Origin: an uncultured Mesorhizobium sp.
GTDB lineage: Bacteria; Pseudomonadota; Alphaproteobacteria; Rhizobiales; Rhizobiaceae
DNA length: 40,532 nt
NCBI GenBank assembly: GCA_937958475.1
Contig: CALFXR010000167.1
Span: 1 to 40,532, forward strand
Reading direction: 5' to 3'
A program made the position numbers and the translations under genes. Numbering within the stretch: position 1 is the first letter of the stretch; each line of letters starts with the position of its first letter. The notes under the pieces were generated by a model. The model saw only the letters and a list, made by a program, of their open reading frames with translations. It was not told the origin of the DNA and ran no database searches. This document shows, in pieces, positions 25,770-34,341 of the stretch.

Positions 25770-28319
25770 CTATTCGGTTCGCAGGACCGGCGCCGCCTTC
25801 TGGCCGAGCACCCGCCAGGTACCGATCAGGCCGATGCCGATCGTCAGCACCAGGGCAAGCACGATGGTGGAGACCGCCACGCCCGGCAGGAAGGCGGACG
25901 GCAGCGTCATGATGCGCGCCACGACGAACCATGCCGCCAGTCCGCCGGCGGCGAGCGCGAAGACCGCCGTCGCCAGGCCGATCAGGGCATATTCGAGCGA
26001 GAACGCCGTGATCAGCGTGCGCCGCGTCGCGCCCAGCGTTTTCAGGATCACGGCGTCGTGGATGCGCGCGCGGTTGCCCGCCGCGAGCGCGCCCGCGAGC
26101 ACCAGCACCGACGAGAGCAGCGCCACGCCGGCAGCGACGCGGATCGCCGCGGCGAGTTGCTCGACCAGCCGGTTGACGATGTCGAGCGCGTCCTTCACCC
26201 GCACCGTGGTCACCGCCGGGAAGGTGCGCGTCACGACGTTGAGGATGCGCGAATCGCGCGCCGGGTCGTCCTCGCCGGAGGTCAGCGTCGCCATCCACGA
26301 ATGCGGCGCCCCGGCGAAGGTGTTCGGCGAGAAGATCATGACGAAGTTGATGCCCATCGATTCCCACTCGACCTGGCGGAACGAGGCGATGCGTGCGGTG
26401 ATGTTGCGGCCGAGCACGTTGACCGTGACCGTATCGCCGAGTTTCAGTCCGATCGCTTCGGCCTCTTCGGCCGAGAACGACACCAGCGGCTCGCCGGAAT
26501 AGTCCGCCGGCCACCAGCGACCGCCGGTCAGCGTGGCGTTCTCCGGCTGCGTCTTCTCGTAGGTCAGGCCGCGGTCGCCGCGGAGCACCCAGGCGCCTTC
26601 CGCCGGCACGTCGAGTTTCTGCACGTCGACCCCGTTGATCGCCATCACCCTGCCGCGCAGCATCGGCACGCGCACGAGCGCTCCGCCCGGCGCCTCGGCC
26701 TCGAGCAGGCCGACGAAGCCGTCGATGTCGGTACTCTGTATGTCGACGAAGAAGAAATCCGGCGCCCGCTCCGGCAGGCTGCCGGAAATCTGCCGCCTGA
26801 GATTGCCGTCGATCAGCGCCAGCGTGACCAGCAGCGTCAATCCCAGCCCAAGCGACAGGACGACGGACGGCGTCAGCGCGCCCGGCCGGTGAATGTTGCC
26901 GACCGCGAGCCTGAGCGCGGTCGAGCGCACGCGCGGGCTGCGCCGCGCGATCGCCTGCACCAGATAGCCGACGCCGCGCAGCACGACAAAGGCGAAGGCC
27001 ATGGCGCCGATGAAGATGGTGGCGATACGCCTGTCGCTCGCCGTCAGCACCGCGATCGCGGCAAGCGCGGCGGCGATGGCGACGGCAGCCGCCACGTAGT
27101 GCCAGCGCGGCAGGCCCTTGCCGTCGAAGCCCATCTCGCGGAACAGGGCCGTCGCCGGCACGTCGCGGCTGCGTCCGAGCGGCATCAGCGCGAAGGCGAG
27201 CGTCACCATGACGCCGAACAGCGCCGCCATGCCGAGCGCGCCGGGATAGAGCCCGGCCTCGGTGGGGATCGGCAGCAGCGACGACAGCGCCGAACTCGCC
27301 GCGAACGGCATCAGCGCGGCGACGACCAGACCGGCGACGATGCCGACCGCCGCGATGATCAGGATCTGCACCAGATAGACGGTGAAGACGAAGCCGCCCG
27401 AGGCGCCGAGGCTCTTGAAGGTGGCGATGACGCCGCGCTTGCCGTCGAGATAGGCCCGGACCGCATTGGCGACGCCGACGCCGCCCACCACCAGCGAGGT
27501 CAGCCCGACGAGCAGCAGGAACTGCGAGAAGCGTTCGATGTTCGACGACAGCGCCGGCGCGGCGTTGGAACGCGTGCGAACGCTCCAGCCCGCCTCCGGG
27601 AAGGCTTCGTTGGCCCGATCGCGGATCTGCGCGACGGCGCTTTCGCTGGTGCCGGCGGGCATGCGGACCTTGTAGGCGAACTCGACGAGGCTGCCGGGTT
27701 GCACCAGTCCGGACGCGCGCAGGCCGTCGAGCGAGACGAGCAGGCGCGGCGCGAAGCCGAACCCGTCGGAAGCCGCGTCGGGCTCGCCGGCGATCTCGGC
27801 GCGCAGTTCGTAGGACGACGCGCCGAGCTTGATGCGGTCACCCAGCACAAGCCCGAGCCGCTCGAGGAGCAGCGCCGGCGCCGCGGCCCCGAACGTGCCG
27901 CCGCGCTCGCCGAGCAGTTCGTCGAGCGGCAGCGCCGGCTTCGTCTCCAGCGCGCCGTAGAGCGGATACGCGCCGTCGACGGCCTTGACCTCGACCAGCG
28001 ACTGGTCGGAGCCGTCCTCCAGCCGTGCCATCGAGCGCATCGAAGCGCTGACCGCGAGCGGTCCGAGTCCCTCGAGGAAGGCACGCTCGTCCGCGCTCGC
28101 CTCGCGCTGGTTGAGCTCGAAGCGGATGTCGCCGCCGAGCAGCGACTGCCCCTGGCTGGCGACGCCCGCGGTGATCGCCTGGGCCACCGAGGTCACGCCG
28201 CCGATCGCAGCGACGCCGAGCGCGATGCAGACGAGGAAGATGAAGAAGCCCGACAGCCCGCCGCGCATCTCGCGCAGCGAGAAGCGGACGGCGAGCCTCA
28301 GCGTGTGCAGCGTCGACAT
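25770..28319 (-). CDS. ybbP: YbbP-like ABC transporter permease (FtsX/MacB fold)
   Basis: The 849-residue protein has an N-terminal helix (about 20-42) followed by a large extracytoplasmic domain, then two FtsX-type helix groups (about 255-430 and 720-849), the ten-helix YbbP layout. The segments LREMRGGLSGFFIFLVCIALGVAAIG and RAYLDGKRGVIATFKSLGASGGFVFTVYL are typical of type VII permeases, which transmit ATPase motion to the periplasm instead of moving substrate through a pore. The ATPase gene is immediately upstream (10-base gap) and tesA is divergent. This ybbAP-tesA neighbourhood is widely conserved, and the complex is thought to handle lipophilic substrates in the membrane. Confidence 0.93.
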   Translation of the reverse strand: MSTLHTLRLAVRFSLREMRGGLSGFFIFLVCIALGVAAIGGVTSVAQAITAGVASQGQSLLGGDIRFELNQREASADERAFLEGLGPLAVSASMRSMARLEDGSDQSLVEVKAVDGAYPLYGALETKPALPLDELLGERGGTFGAAAPALLLERLGLVLGDRIKLGASSYELRAEIAGEPDAASDGFGFAPRLLVSLDGLRASGLVQPGSLVEFAYKVRMPAGTSESAVAQIRDRANEAFPEAGWSVRTRSNAAPALSSNIERFSQFLLLVGLTSLVVGGVGVANAVRAYLDGKRGVIATFKSLGASGGFVFTVYLVQILIIAAVGIVAGLVVAALMPFAASSALSSLLPIPTEAGLYPGALGMAALFGVMVTLAFALMPLGRSRDVPATALFREMGFDGKGLPRWHYVAAAVAIAAALAAIAVLTASDRRIATIFIGAMAFAFVVLRGVGYLVQAIARRSPRVRSTALRLAVGNIHRPGALTPSVVLSLGLGLTLLVTLALIDGNLRRQISGSLPERAPDFFFVDIQSTDIDGFVGLLEAEAPGGALVRVPMLRGRVMAINGVDVQKLDVPAEGAWVLRGDRGLTYEKTQPENATLTGGRWWPADYSGEPLVSFSAEEAEAIGLKLGDTVTVNVLGRNITARIASFRQVEWESMGINFVMIFSPNTFAGAPHSWMATLTSGEDDPARDSRILNVVTRTFPAVTTVRVKDALDIVNRLVEQLAAAIRVAAGVALLSSVLVLAGALAAGNRARIHDAVILKTLGATRRTLITAFSLEYALIGLATAVFALAAGGLAAWFVVARIMTLPSAFLPGVAVSTIVLALVLTIGIGLIGTWRVLGQKAAPVLRTE

Positions 28320-28329
28320 TCGGCCGGTC

Positions 28330-29034
28330 CTAGCGGCTGCCGGCGGCGAGCACGGCCTCGAGCGCCGGCTCGATCCGCCCCGAACGCATCGCCACCTGGC
28401 GCCGGCAGCGCGCTGCGAGCGTCGGATCGTGCGTCACCAGCACCAGCGTCATGCCGCGCTCCGAAGCCTTGGTGAACAGCAGGTCGGCGATCTGCCGGCC
28501 CGTCGCCTGGTCGAGATTGCCGGTCGGCTCGTCGGCGATCAGGATGCGCGGCTCCGGGGCGAGCGCCCTGGCGATGGCGACGCGCTGCTGCTCGCCGCCC
28601 GACAGTTCGCCCGGATAGTGCGTGACGCGGTCGCTCAGGCCGACGGCGGCCAGTTCGCGCGACGCCGCGGCAAAGGGATCGCGGTGGCCGGCGAGTTCCA
28701 GCGGCACGGCGACATTCTCCAGCGCCGTCATGTTCGGGATCAGGTGGAATGACTGGAAGACGATGCCGATATTGCGGCCGCGGAACGCCGCGACCTGGTC
28801 TTCGCTCCTGCCGCTGAGCGTTTCGCCGGCGATGCGCACCACGCCCGCGTCGACCTTCTCCAGCCCGGCGATCACCATCAGCAGCGTCGACTTGCCCGAT
28901 CCCGACGGGCCGACGATGCCCGTCGCCTCGCCGCGGTTCACCGAAAGGCTGACATTCTTCAGGACATGGACCGACGAAGGTCCCTGGCCTAGCGTCAACG
29001 ACACGTCCTGGAGCTCGATGACGGCTTCTGTCAC
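28330..29034 (-). CDS. ybbA: YbbA-like ABC transporter ATP-binding protein
   Basis: The 234-residue ATPase has Walker A (GPSGSGKST), Q-loop, signature LSGGEQQR and Walker B ILIADEPTGNLD followed by the H-loop VTHD. It belongs to the LolD/MacB/YbbA clade. The pairing with an 849-residue ten-helix permease and with tesA argues for YbbA, not LolD. The ATG at 29034 gives a normal-length N-terminus; it faces tesA across 63 bases, so the two directions share a compact control region. Confidence 0.94.
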   Translation of the reverse strand: MTEAVIELQDVSLTLGQGPSSVHVLKNVSLSVNRGEATGIVGPSGSGKSTLLMVIAGLEKVDAGVVRIAGETLSGRSEDQVAAFRGRNIGIVFQSFHLIPNMTALENVAVPLELAGHRDPFAAASRELAAVGLSDRVTHYPGELSGGEQQRVAIARALAPEPRILIADEPTGNLDQATGRQIADLLFTKASERGMTLVLVTHDPTLAARCRRQVAMRSGRIEPALEAVLAAGSR

Positions 29035-29097
29035 GGCGAAACGATCCTATATGGGAGGCGAAGGCGGCGGGCGTCTTCGTCATATGGGTGTGGATGC

Positions 29098-29739
29098 ATG
29101 GCTTTCAAACGGTTCCTGCAGGCGGCGGCCGTGGCGATCGCGTTCCTGGCGTCGGCGCTCCCCGCCAGCACCGATCCGCTGCGCATCGTCGGCTTCGGCG
29201 ACAGCCTGATGGCCGGCTACGGCCTCGGCCCCGGCGAAGCGTTTCCCGACAAATTGCAGGCGGCGCTGCGCGACAAGGGTCACGATGTCGTGATCGACAA
29301 TGCCGGCGTCTCCGGCGACACCTCCAGCGGGGGCCTCGCGCGGCTCGACTGGTCCGTACCCGAGGGCACCGCGATCGTCATCCTCGAGCTCGGCGCCAAC
29401 GACATGCTGCGCGGCATCGAGCCGGCGATCACCGAGAAGAACCTCGACGCCATGGTTTCGCGGCTGAAGGAGCGCGGCATCGCCGTCCTCCTCGCCGGCA
29501 TGCGCGCCGCGCCCAATCTCGGCCCGGATTTCGCCGAACGCTTCGACCCGATCTACGAGCGGATCGCCACGAAGCACGGCGTCGCGCTGATGCCGTTCTT
29601 CCTCGACGGCGTCGCCGCGGACGCCAGATACCTGCTCGCCGACGGCATGCACCCCAACGCCGCCGGCCTCGACATCATGGTCGAGCGGGCGCTGCCTTTC
29701 GTCGAGAAACTGCTCGGCGAACCGGGAAAGGCCTCGTGA
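29098..29739 (+). CDS. tesA: Arylesterase/thioesterase TesA-like (SGNH hydrolase)
   Basis: The 213-residue protein carries a signal peptide (about 1-24) and all four SGNH blocks: Ser in GFGDSLMAGYG, Gly in AGVSGDTSSGG, Asn in LGANDMLRG and the Asp-His pair in DGMHPNAAG. It should be a periplasmic esterase, thioesterase or lysophospholipase. Divergence from ybbA and ybbP recalls E. coli, where tesA is also divergent from ybbAP and the three proteins form a complex. The start could also be one of the nearby ATGs at 29084 or 29094 in other frames; 29098 is the one in frame with the signal peptide. Confidence 0.95.
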   Translation: MAFKRFLQAAAVAIAFLASALPASTDPLRIVGFGDSLMAGYGLGPGEAFPDKLQAALRDKGHDVVIDNAGVSGDTSSGGLARLDWSVPEGTAIVILELGANDMLRGIEPAITEKNLDAMVSRLKERGIAVLLAGMRAAPNLGPDFAERFDPIYERIATKHGVALMPFFLDGVAADARYLLADGMHPNAAGLDIMVERALPFVEKLLGEPGKAS

Positions 29740-29857
29740 CCGGCTGACGGAAGGTCAGCCGCGCCTTTCCCGCCGCAGCGCACAAATTTGCTTGCCGGGC
29801 ACGGCAATCGATGATTCGCTGCGGTTGCGAGTACGATTCGAGGAAGGGAGCCAGGCC

Positions 29858-30454
29858 ATGCCGCGACTTTTCACCGCCCTCGAAATTCCTCGCGAAGCGG
29901 CGATGTCGCTGTCGCTCCTGCGCGGCGGCCTCCCCGGAGCCCGCTGGATCGACGTCGAGAACTACCACCTCACGCTCCGCTTCATCGGCGACGTCGAAGG
30001 CCATGTCGCCGACGAGATCGCCAATGCGCTCGACAAGGTTCGCCGGCCATCCTTCCACCTGGCGCTGTCGGGCGTCGGCGCTTTCGGCCAGAAGAAGCCG
30101 CATTCCATCTGGGCCGGCGCCGCCGCCTCGCCGGACCTCGTCGCGCTCCAGGCAGAGATCGACCGCATCTGCCAGAGGCTCGGCGCGCCCGCCGATCCGC
30201 GCAAGTTCGTGCCCCACGTCACGCTGGCGCGACTGAAGAACACCTCGCCCGGCGACGTCGCGCACTACCTGTCGGCGCGCGGCAACTTCTCGTCGCTGCC
30301 CTTCCGCGTCGGCCGCTTCGTGCTGATGTCGTCGCGCGATTCGGTCGGCGGCGGACCCTACATCGTCGAGGAGGCCTGGCCGCTCGCCGGCGCCGACCAG
30401 CGCCCGGCGATGCGGTCGAGCAGCGATTCGGATGCCTCGCGGATCATGCGATAG
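29858..30454 (+). CDS. thpR: RNA 2',3'-cyclic phosphodiesterase (2'-5' RNA ligase family)
   Basis: The 198-residue protein has the two HxTx motifs of the 2H phosphoesterase superfamily, YHLTLRFIG and FVPHVTLAR, spaced as in ThpR/LigT. Members open 2',3'-cyclic phosphates on RNA ends and can join tRNA halves by 2'-5' bonds in vitro. The ATG at 29858 has an AGGAAGGGAG ribosome region and starts PRLFTALEIP, as in homologues; the open frame upstream to 29792 is not conserved. The last 25 or so residues after VEEAWPLA look like an added tail and overlap the convergent phosphatase gene by 97 bases. Confidence 0.93.
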   Translation: MPRLFTALEIPREAAMSLSLLRGGLPGARWIDVENYHLTLRFIGDVEGHVADEIANALDKVRRPSFHLALSGVGAFGQKKPHSIWAGAAASPDLVALQAEIDRICQRLGAPADPRKFVPHVTLARLKNTSPGDVAHYLSARGNFSSLPFRVGRFVLMSSRDSVGGGPYIVEEAWPLAGADQRPAMRSSSDSDASRIMR

Positions 30455-30876
30455 ACGTCGGTGAAACCGTCCGGGCCGCCGAAATAGGGATCGGGAACGT
30501 CCCGCTGTCCGACCCCCGCATACTCGAGGAACAGGTGAACGCGCCGCCGCGCGTCGTCGGGCGCGATGCGCAGGAGTTCCTCCACGTTGGAGCGGTCCAT
30601 GCCGAGCACGAGGTCGAACGTGCGGAAGTCGTCGGCGACGACCTTGCGCGCGCACTGGCCGTTGATGTCGACGCCATGCTTCGCCGCGACCGCGACGGAG
30701 CGCGGGTCGGGCGCGGAACCGGCGTGCCAGCCGCCCGTTCCTGCCGAGTCGAGCCTGAAGCGGCAGGACAGGCCGCGTTCCGCGGCGACGGCGCGGAAGA
30801 CGCCCTCGGCAAGCGGCGAACGGCAGATGTTGCCGAGGCAGACGAAAAGGATCGATATGACGGGCTGCGCGCTCAT
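30358..30876 (-). CDS. Low-molecular-weight protein tyrosine phosphatase
   Basis: The 172-residue protein has the LMW-PTP P-loop CLGNICRS (Cys13 nucleophile, Arg19) at the N-terminus and the general acid Asp129 in DVPDPYFGG. The DSAGTGGWHAG segment that follows the P-loop strand is also typical. Such enzymes act on phosphotyrosine proteins, including BY-kinases of polysaccharide export, or are arsenate-reductase-like relatives; there are no polysaccharide genes next to it here. The final 15 or so residues extend past the usual end and lie antisense to the thpR tail. It is divergent from phhB across 48 bases. Confidence 0.94.
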   Translation of the reverse strand: MSAQPVISILFVCLGNICRSPLAEGVFRAVAAERGLSCRFRLDSAGTGGWHAGSAPDPRSVAVAAKHGVDINGQCARKVVADDFRTFDLVLGMDRSNVEELLRIAPDDARRRVHLFLEYAGVGQRDVPDPYFGGPDGFTDVYRMIREASESLLDRIAGRWSAPASGQASSTM

Positions 30877-30924
30877 CCGGCGGTCGTTATGATTGTTCCA
30901 CCCGCATTACCACGGAGGTTAGCC

Positions 30925-31224
30925 ATGGCAAGAGAGCCGCTCGATCACGACGCCGTCCGCGACGCCATGTCCAGGCTTTCCGCCTGGACGCTGGCCGACG
31001 ACGGCAAGTCGATCGCCCGCACGTACCGTTTCCGCGATTTCGGCGAGGCCTTCGGCTTCATGGCGCGCGTGGCGCTGGCAGCCGAGAAGATGGACCACCA
31101 TCCGGACTGGTCCAACGTCTACAACCGGGTGGACGTTCGCCTGAACACGCACGACGCCGATGGGCTGACCGAGCTGGACTTTACGCTGGCGCGAAAGATG
31201 GACCGCATCGGCGGCGCGTCCTAG
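30925..31224 (+). CDS. phhB: Pterin-4-alpha-carbinolamine dehydratase
   Basis: The 99-residue protein carries the family signature around KMDHHPDWSNVYNRVDVRL, with the paired histidines of the active site, and the FRDFGEAFGFMARVA helix. PCD enzymes dehydrate 4a-hydroxytetrahydropterin in the phenylalanine hydroxylase cycle. No phhA is present in the window, and in many bacteria stand-alone PCD genes have other pterin-related roles. The ATG at 30925 follows GGAGG by six bases. Confidence 0.94.
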   Translation: MAREPLDHDAVRDAMSRLSAWTLADDGKSIARTYRFRDFGEAFGFMARVALAAEKMDHHPDWSNVYNRVDVRLNTHDADGLTELDFTLARKMDRIGGAS

Positions 31225-31301
31225 CGCGCAACTTGCAGCGGGGGCCCGGACATACCATCTCAACGGAGAGGTCCGGTCACCGCCAAGGGAGGCGATCAGG
31301 C

Positions 31302-31637
31302 ATGCAACGGAACGAGACGAACGATCGCGACGCGACCCGCGTACGCACCGATTTCTGGCGCACGGCGCGGCGCGCCGCCAGGCATATCCCGTTCATGGAG
31401 GACGTGGTCGCCTCCTACTACTGCGCCTTCGACAAGGACACGCCGCTTCGTGCGAAGGGTATCCTGCTCGCCGCGCTCGGCTATTTCGTCCTGCCGGCCG
31501 ACACCATCCCCGACGTCATCGTCGGCCTGGGCTTCACCGACGACCTGACCGTCCTGACGGCGGCCATCGCGGCGGTGCGCGCCCATCTGAAGCCGGCGCA
31601 CAGGCTCGCCGCCCGCGAGTCGCTGGAACAGGACTGA
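31302..31637 (+). CDS. DUF1232 (YkvA-like) membrane protein
   Basis: The 111-residue protein contains the YkvA/DUF1232 core: KGILLAALGYFVLPADTIPDVIVGLGFTDDLTVLTAAIAAVRAHL, with the LPxDxIPD motif between two membrane-associated helices. Its function is unknown. The start at 31302 has GGGAGG about ten bases upstream; the frame is open 23 codons back without conserved sequence. Nothing in the neighbours points to a specific role. Confidence 0.92.
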   Translation: MQRNETNDRDATRVRTDFWRTARRAARHIPFMEDVVASYYCAFDKDTPLRAKGILLAALGYFVLPADTIPDVIVGLGFTDDLTVLTAAIAAVRAHLKPAHRLAARESLEQD

Positions 31638-31801
31638 GGCCCGCGGGCCGCACGGGCCGGCGTTCTTCCCGTCGCGCAGTCAAACTCTCGCCGTTTTCGT
31701 TCGCTTCAAGGATGTGAAGGGACGGACGCAACCGGGCGCGGCAGGGTGGACGGTGATCCTATCGTCGACAGGAACGGTCGAATGGACGGGTTTCGGCCCG
31801 C

Positions 31802-31830
31802 TTGTTCACTGTTTGGTAAGGCAGATTAAA
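31802..31830 (+). promoter_or_regulatory. Candidate sigma-70 promoter of the IalB-like gene
   Basis: TTGTTC (31802-31807) and ATTAAA (31825-31830) are separated by 17 bases in a locally AT-rich stretch. The predicted transcript start near 31837 would exclude the ATG at 31836 as a normal start and supports the ATG at 31914. Confidence 0.45.
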
Positions 31831-31913
31831 TCAAAATGAAGCCTTACGGGATCCGGCCGATTCGACCGGTCCATTCCTGCTTCACGCGACAGACAGGGAA
31901 ACACATAAGAAAA

Positions 31914-32417
31914 ATGCGCGGACTGAAACTCCTCCTCGCCGGCCTGGCCCTCGCCGTTGCGACCCTGCCGGCCGCCGCCCAGTCGGCCACGAAGATCGGC
32001 CAGCACAACGCCTGGGGCACCTATTCGTACCAGGCCAACAACGGCAAGGTCTGCTATGTGCTGACCGTTCCGACGGAAAAGCAGCCGCCCAGCCTCGATC
32101 ACGGCGACATCTTCTTCTTCGTCAGCCAGAAACCCGGCCAGAACGTCTCCTTCGAACCGCAGTTCATCGCCTCCTACAACCTCCAGGAGAATTCCAAGGT
32201 GGTTGTCACCATCGGCGACAAGAACTTCTCCATGTTCACCCGCGGCAAGTCCGCCTGGATGGAGAATGCCGCCGAGGAGCCGTCCCTGATCGCCGCTATG
32301 AAGGGCGGCTCCGACATGAAGATCGCGGCGAAGTCGGGACGCGGCAACGCCACCAGCTACGTCTTCTCGCTGAAGGGCATCACCGCGGCGCTGAACTCGA
32401 TATCGAGCTGCAAGTGA
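31914..32417 (+). CDS. Invasion-associated locus B (IalB) family protein
   Basis: The 167-residue protein has a clear signal peptide (about 1-23, ending LPAAAQ) and the IalB-type core: a tryptophan-bearing WGTYSYQANNGKVCYVLT, a central FFVSQKPGQNVSFEPQF strand, and a C-terminal cysteine (SISSCK) that could pair with the first. The name comes from Bartonella, where IalB is tied to erythrocyte entry, but homologues are general in Hyphomicrobiales, so a virulence role should not be assumed. The ATG at 31914 is chosen because the signal peptide begins there and a candidate promoter lies at 31802-31830. It precedes rlmN by 183 bases. Confidence 0.88.
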   Translation: MRGLKLLLAGLALAVATLPAAAQSATKIGQHNAWGTYSYQANNGKVCYVLTVPTEKQPPSLDHGDIFFFVSQKPGQNVSFEPQFIASYNLQENSKVVVTIGDKNFSMFTRGKSAWMENAAEEPSLIAAMKGGSDMKIAAKSGRGNATSYVFSLKGITAALNSISSCK

Positions 32418-32600
32418 CGCGGCGGCGGGGGCGCGACTGACGTCTCGACCGGCCCACGCGGCAGGAATGGCGGACGCCTTCGCGGCGCGGCGTACGATTG
32501 ATGGAAGTGTGCCTCTTCGACGTCCGGTGACGGCCGCCGCTTCGCATGTTATGGGGCGCCGTTCGACAAAGTCCGGAACGACACCCATATAGCCGCCATC

Positions 32601-33836
32601 ATGACGATCTCGCTCGACCTGACCACGCCTGCCGCCCGCGACGCGCTCGCCGCCCGCGCCGCCGTGCCGCAGAAGCCGTCGCTGATCGGCCTGTCGCGCG
32701 CCGAGATGGCCGAGGCACTGGTTTCTTCCGGGGTTGTGCCCGAGCGCCAGGCGAAGATGCGCGTCCAGCAGCTCTGGCACTGGCTCTACGTGCGCGGCGT
32801 CACCGAATTCGCCCACATGTTCAACATCTCCAAGGATCTGCGCGCCGAACTCGGCCGCCGCTTTACCATCGGGCGGCCGGAGATCGTCGAGGAGCAGGTG
32901 TCGAACGACGGAACGCGCAAGTGGCTGTTCCGCTTCCCGCCGCGCGGCGCCGGACGGCCCGTCGAGATCGAGACGGTCTACATTCCCGAGGAAGGCCGCG
33001 GCACGCTTTGCATCTCCAGCCAGGTCGGCTGCACGCTCACCTGCTCGTTCTGCCACACCGGCACGCAGAAGCTCGTGCGCAACCTCACCGCGGAAGAGAT
33101 CCTCACTCAGCTGATGACCGCGCGCGACAGGCTCGGCGACTTCCCCGACCGCGATACCCCCGACGGGGCGATCGTCCCTGCCGAAGGGCGCAAGATCACC
33201 AACATCGTCATGATGGGCATGGGCGAGCCGCTCTACAATTTCGAGGAAGTGAAGAAGGCGCTCCTGATCGCCTCCGACGGCGACGGCCTGTCTCTGTCCA
33301 GGCGCCGCATCACGCTGTCGACCTCCGGCGTGGTGCCGGAGATCGCCCGCACGGGCGCCGAGATCGGTGTCATGCTGGCGATCTCGCTGCATGCCGTGCG
33401 CGACGATTTGCGCGACATGCTGGTGCCGATCAACAGGAAGTACCCGCTGAAGGAACTGATGGCCGCCTGCCGGGCCTATCCGGGCCTTTCGAACGCGCGG
33501 CGCATCACCTTCGAGTACGTGATGCTGAAGGACGTCAACGACAGCCTGGACGACGCCCGCGAACTGGTACGGCTGTTGAGGGGCATACCCGCCAAGATCA
33601 ACCTGATTCCGTTCAATCCCTGGCCGGGCACCAACTACCAGTGCTCCGACTGGGAGACGATCGAACGTTTCGCCGACTTCATCAACGACGCCGGCTACGC
33701 CTCCCCGATCCGCACGCCGCGCGGCCGCGACATCCTCGCCGCCTGCGGCCAGCTGAAGTCGGAATCGGAGCGCATGCGCAAGTCCGACCGGCTGGCGCTC
33801 GAGGCGATGATGATCGCCGGACACGGCGAAGCTTGA
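32601..33836 (+). CDS. rlmN: Dual-specificity RNA methyltransferase RlmN
   Basis: RlmN makes m2A2503 in 23S rRNA and m2A37 in some tRNAs by a radical-SAM mechanism with a methyl-cysteine intermediate. The 411-residue protein has the CxxxCxxC cluster at Cys144, Cys148 and Cys151 (GCTLTCSFC). Cys137 and Cys382 (in AACGQLK) correspond to E. coli Cys118 and Cys355, the resolving and methyl-carrying residues, so the enzyme looks fully competent. The ATG at 32601 has no strong ribosome site. The next gene starts inside its stop codon. Confidence 0.97.
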   Translation: MTISLDLTTPAARDALAARAAVPQKPSLIGLSRAEMAEALVSSGVVPERQAKMRVQQLWHWLYVRGVTEFAHMFNISKDLRAELGRRFTIGRPEIVEEQVSNDGTRKWLFRFPPRGAGRPVEIETVYIPEEGRGTLCISSQVGCTLTCSFCHTGTQKLVRNLTAEEILTQLMTARDRLGDFPDRDTPDGAIVPAEGRKITNIVMMGMGEPLYNFEEVKKALLIASDGDGLSLSRRRITLSTSGVVPEIARTGAEIGVMLAISLHAVRDDLRDMLVPINRKYPLKELMAACRAYPGLSNARRITFEYVMLKDVNDSLDDARELVRLLRGIPAKINLIPFNPWPGTNYQCSDWETIERFADFINDAGYASPIRTPRGRDILAACGQLKSESERMRKSDRLALEAMMIAGHGEA

Positions 33837-34321
33837 GCCGCGTCCTCGTCTATCTCGGCCGCTTCGCCCTGATTATCGCCGGCTATGCCGTCGCTTCCGT
33901 CGCCGGCAGTGCCTTCCTCAACCTGTTGTTCCTCGGATCGCTCGATCTGACGCCGGACGAAGCGGCCAGCGCCTTCCCCGGTTCGATCGTCTTCTCGATC
34001 CCGTTCGTCGCCATCTTCGTCGCCTACTTCGCCTTCGTGCCGTCGATCGTCGCCATCCTCGTCGCGGAAGTACTCGGGCGGCGCGACTGGCTGTACTACG
34101 CACTCGCCGGCGGCGCCGTCTCGGTGGTCATGCTGGTCCTGTTCTTCGGCGCGCGACCCCTCGCCGAGGCTTCGCTGGAAACCGTCCGCATCGTCCTGTC
34201 CATCGTCGGCGCCGGCGTCGTCGCAGGCGTCGCCTACTGGCTGACGGCGGGCAGGAACGCCGGCTCCTGGCGGGACCGCGCCGCAGCGCGGATTCCGCCA
34301 TCCGGCTTGACCCCGTCGTAG
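33833..34321 (+). CDS. Small polytopic membrane protein of unknown function
   Basis: The 162-residue product has four strongly hydrophobic segments (about 5-30, 47-78, 84-106 and 117-140) and a basic tail. I do not recognise the family with certainty; similar small membrane proteins follow rlmN in other rhizobia. The only plausible start is a TTG at 33833 that overlaps the rlmN stop by four bases (TTGA), which implies translational coupling. No ATG or GTG is suitably placed. Confidence 0.7.
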   Translation: MSRVLVYLGRFALIIAGYAVASVAGSAFLNLLFLGSLDLTPDEAASAFPGSIVFSIPFVAIFVAYFAFVPSIVAILVAEVLGRRDWLYYALAGGAVSVVMLVLFFGARPLAEASLETVRIVLSIVGAGVVAGVAYWLTAGRNAGSWRDRAAARIPPSGLTPS

Positions 34322-34341
34322 CGCATCGGCATATCGCGGCC

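Noticed and set aside
25716..28475. 919-codon plus-strand frame opposite the YbbP-like gene
   Set aside because: The composition is Arg/His/Asp/Gln-rich, as expected for an antisense shadow, and no family resemblance is seen.
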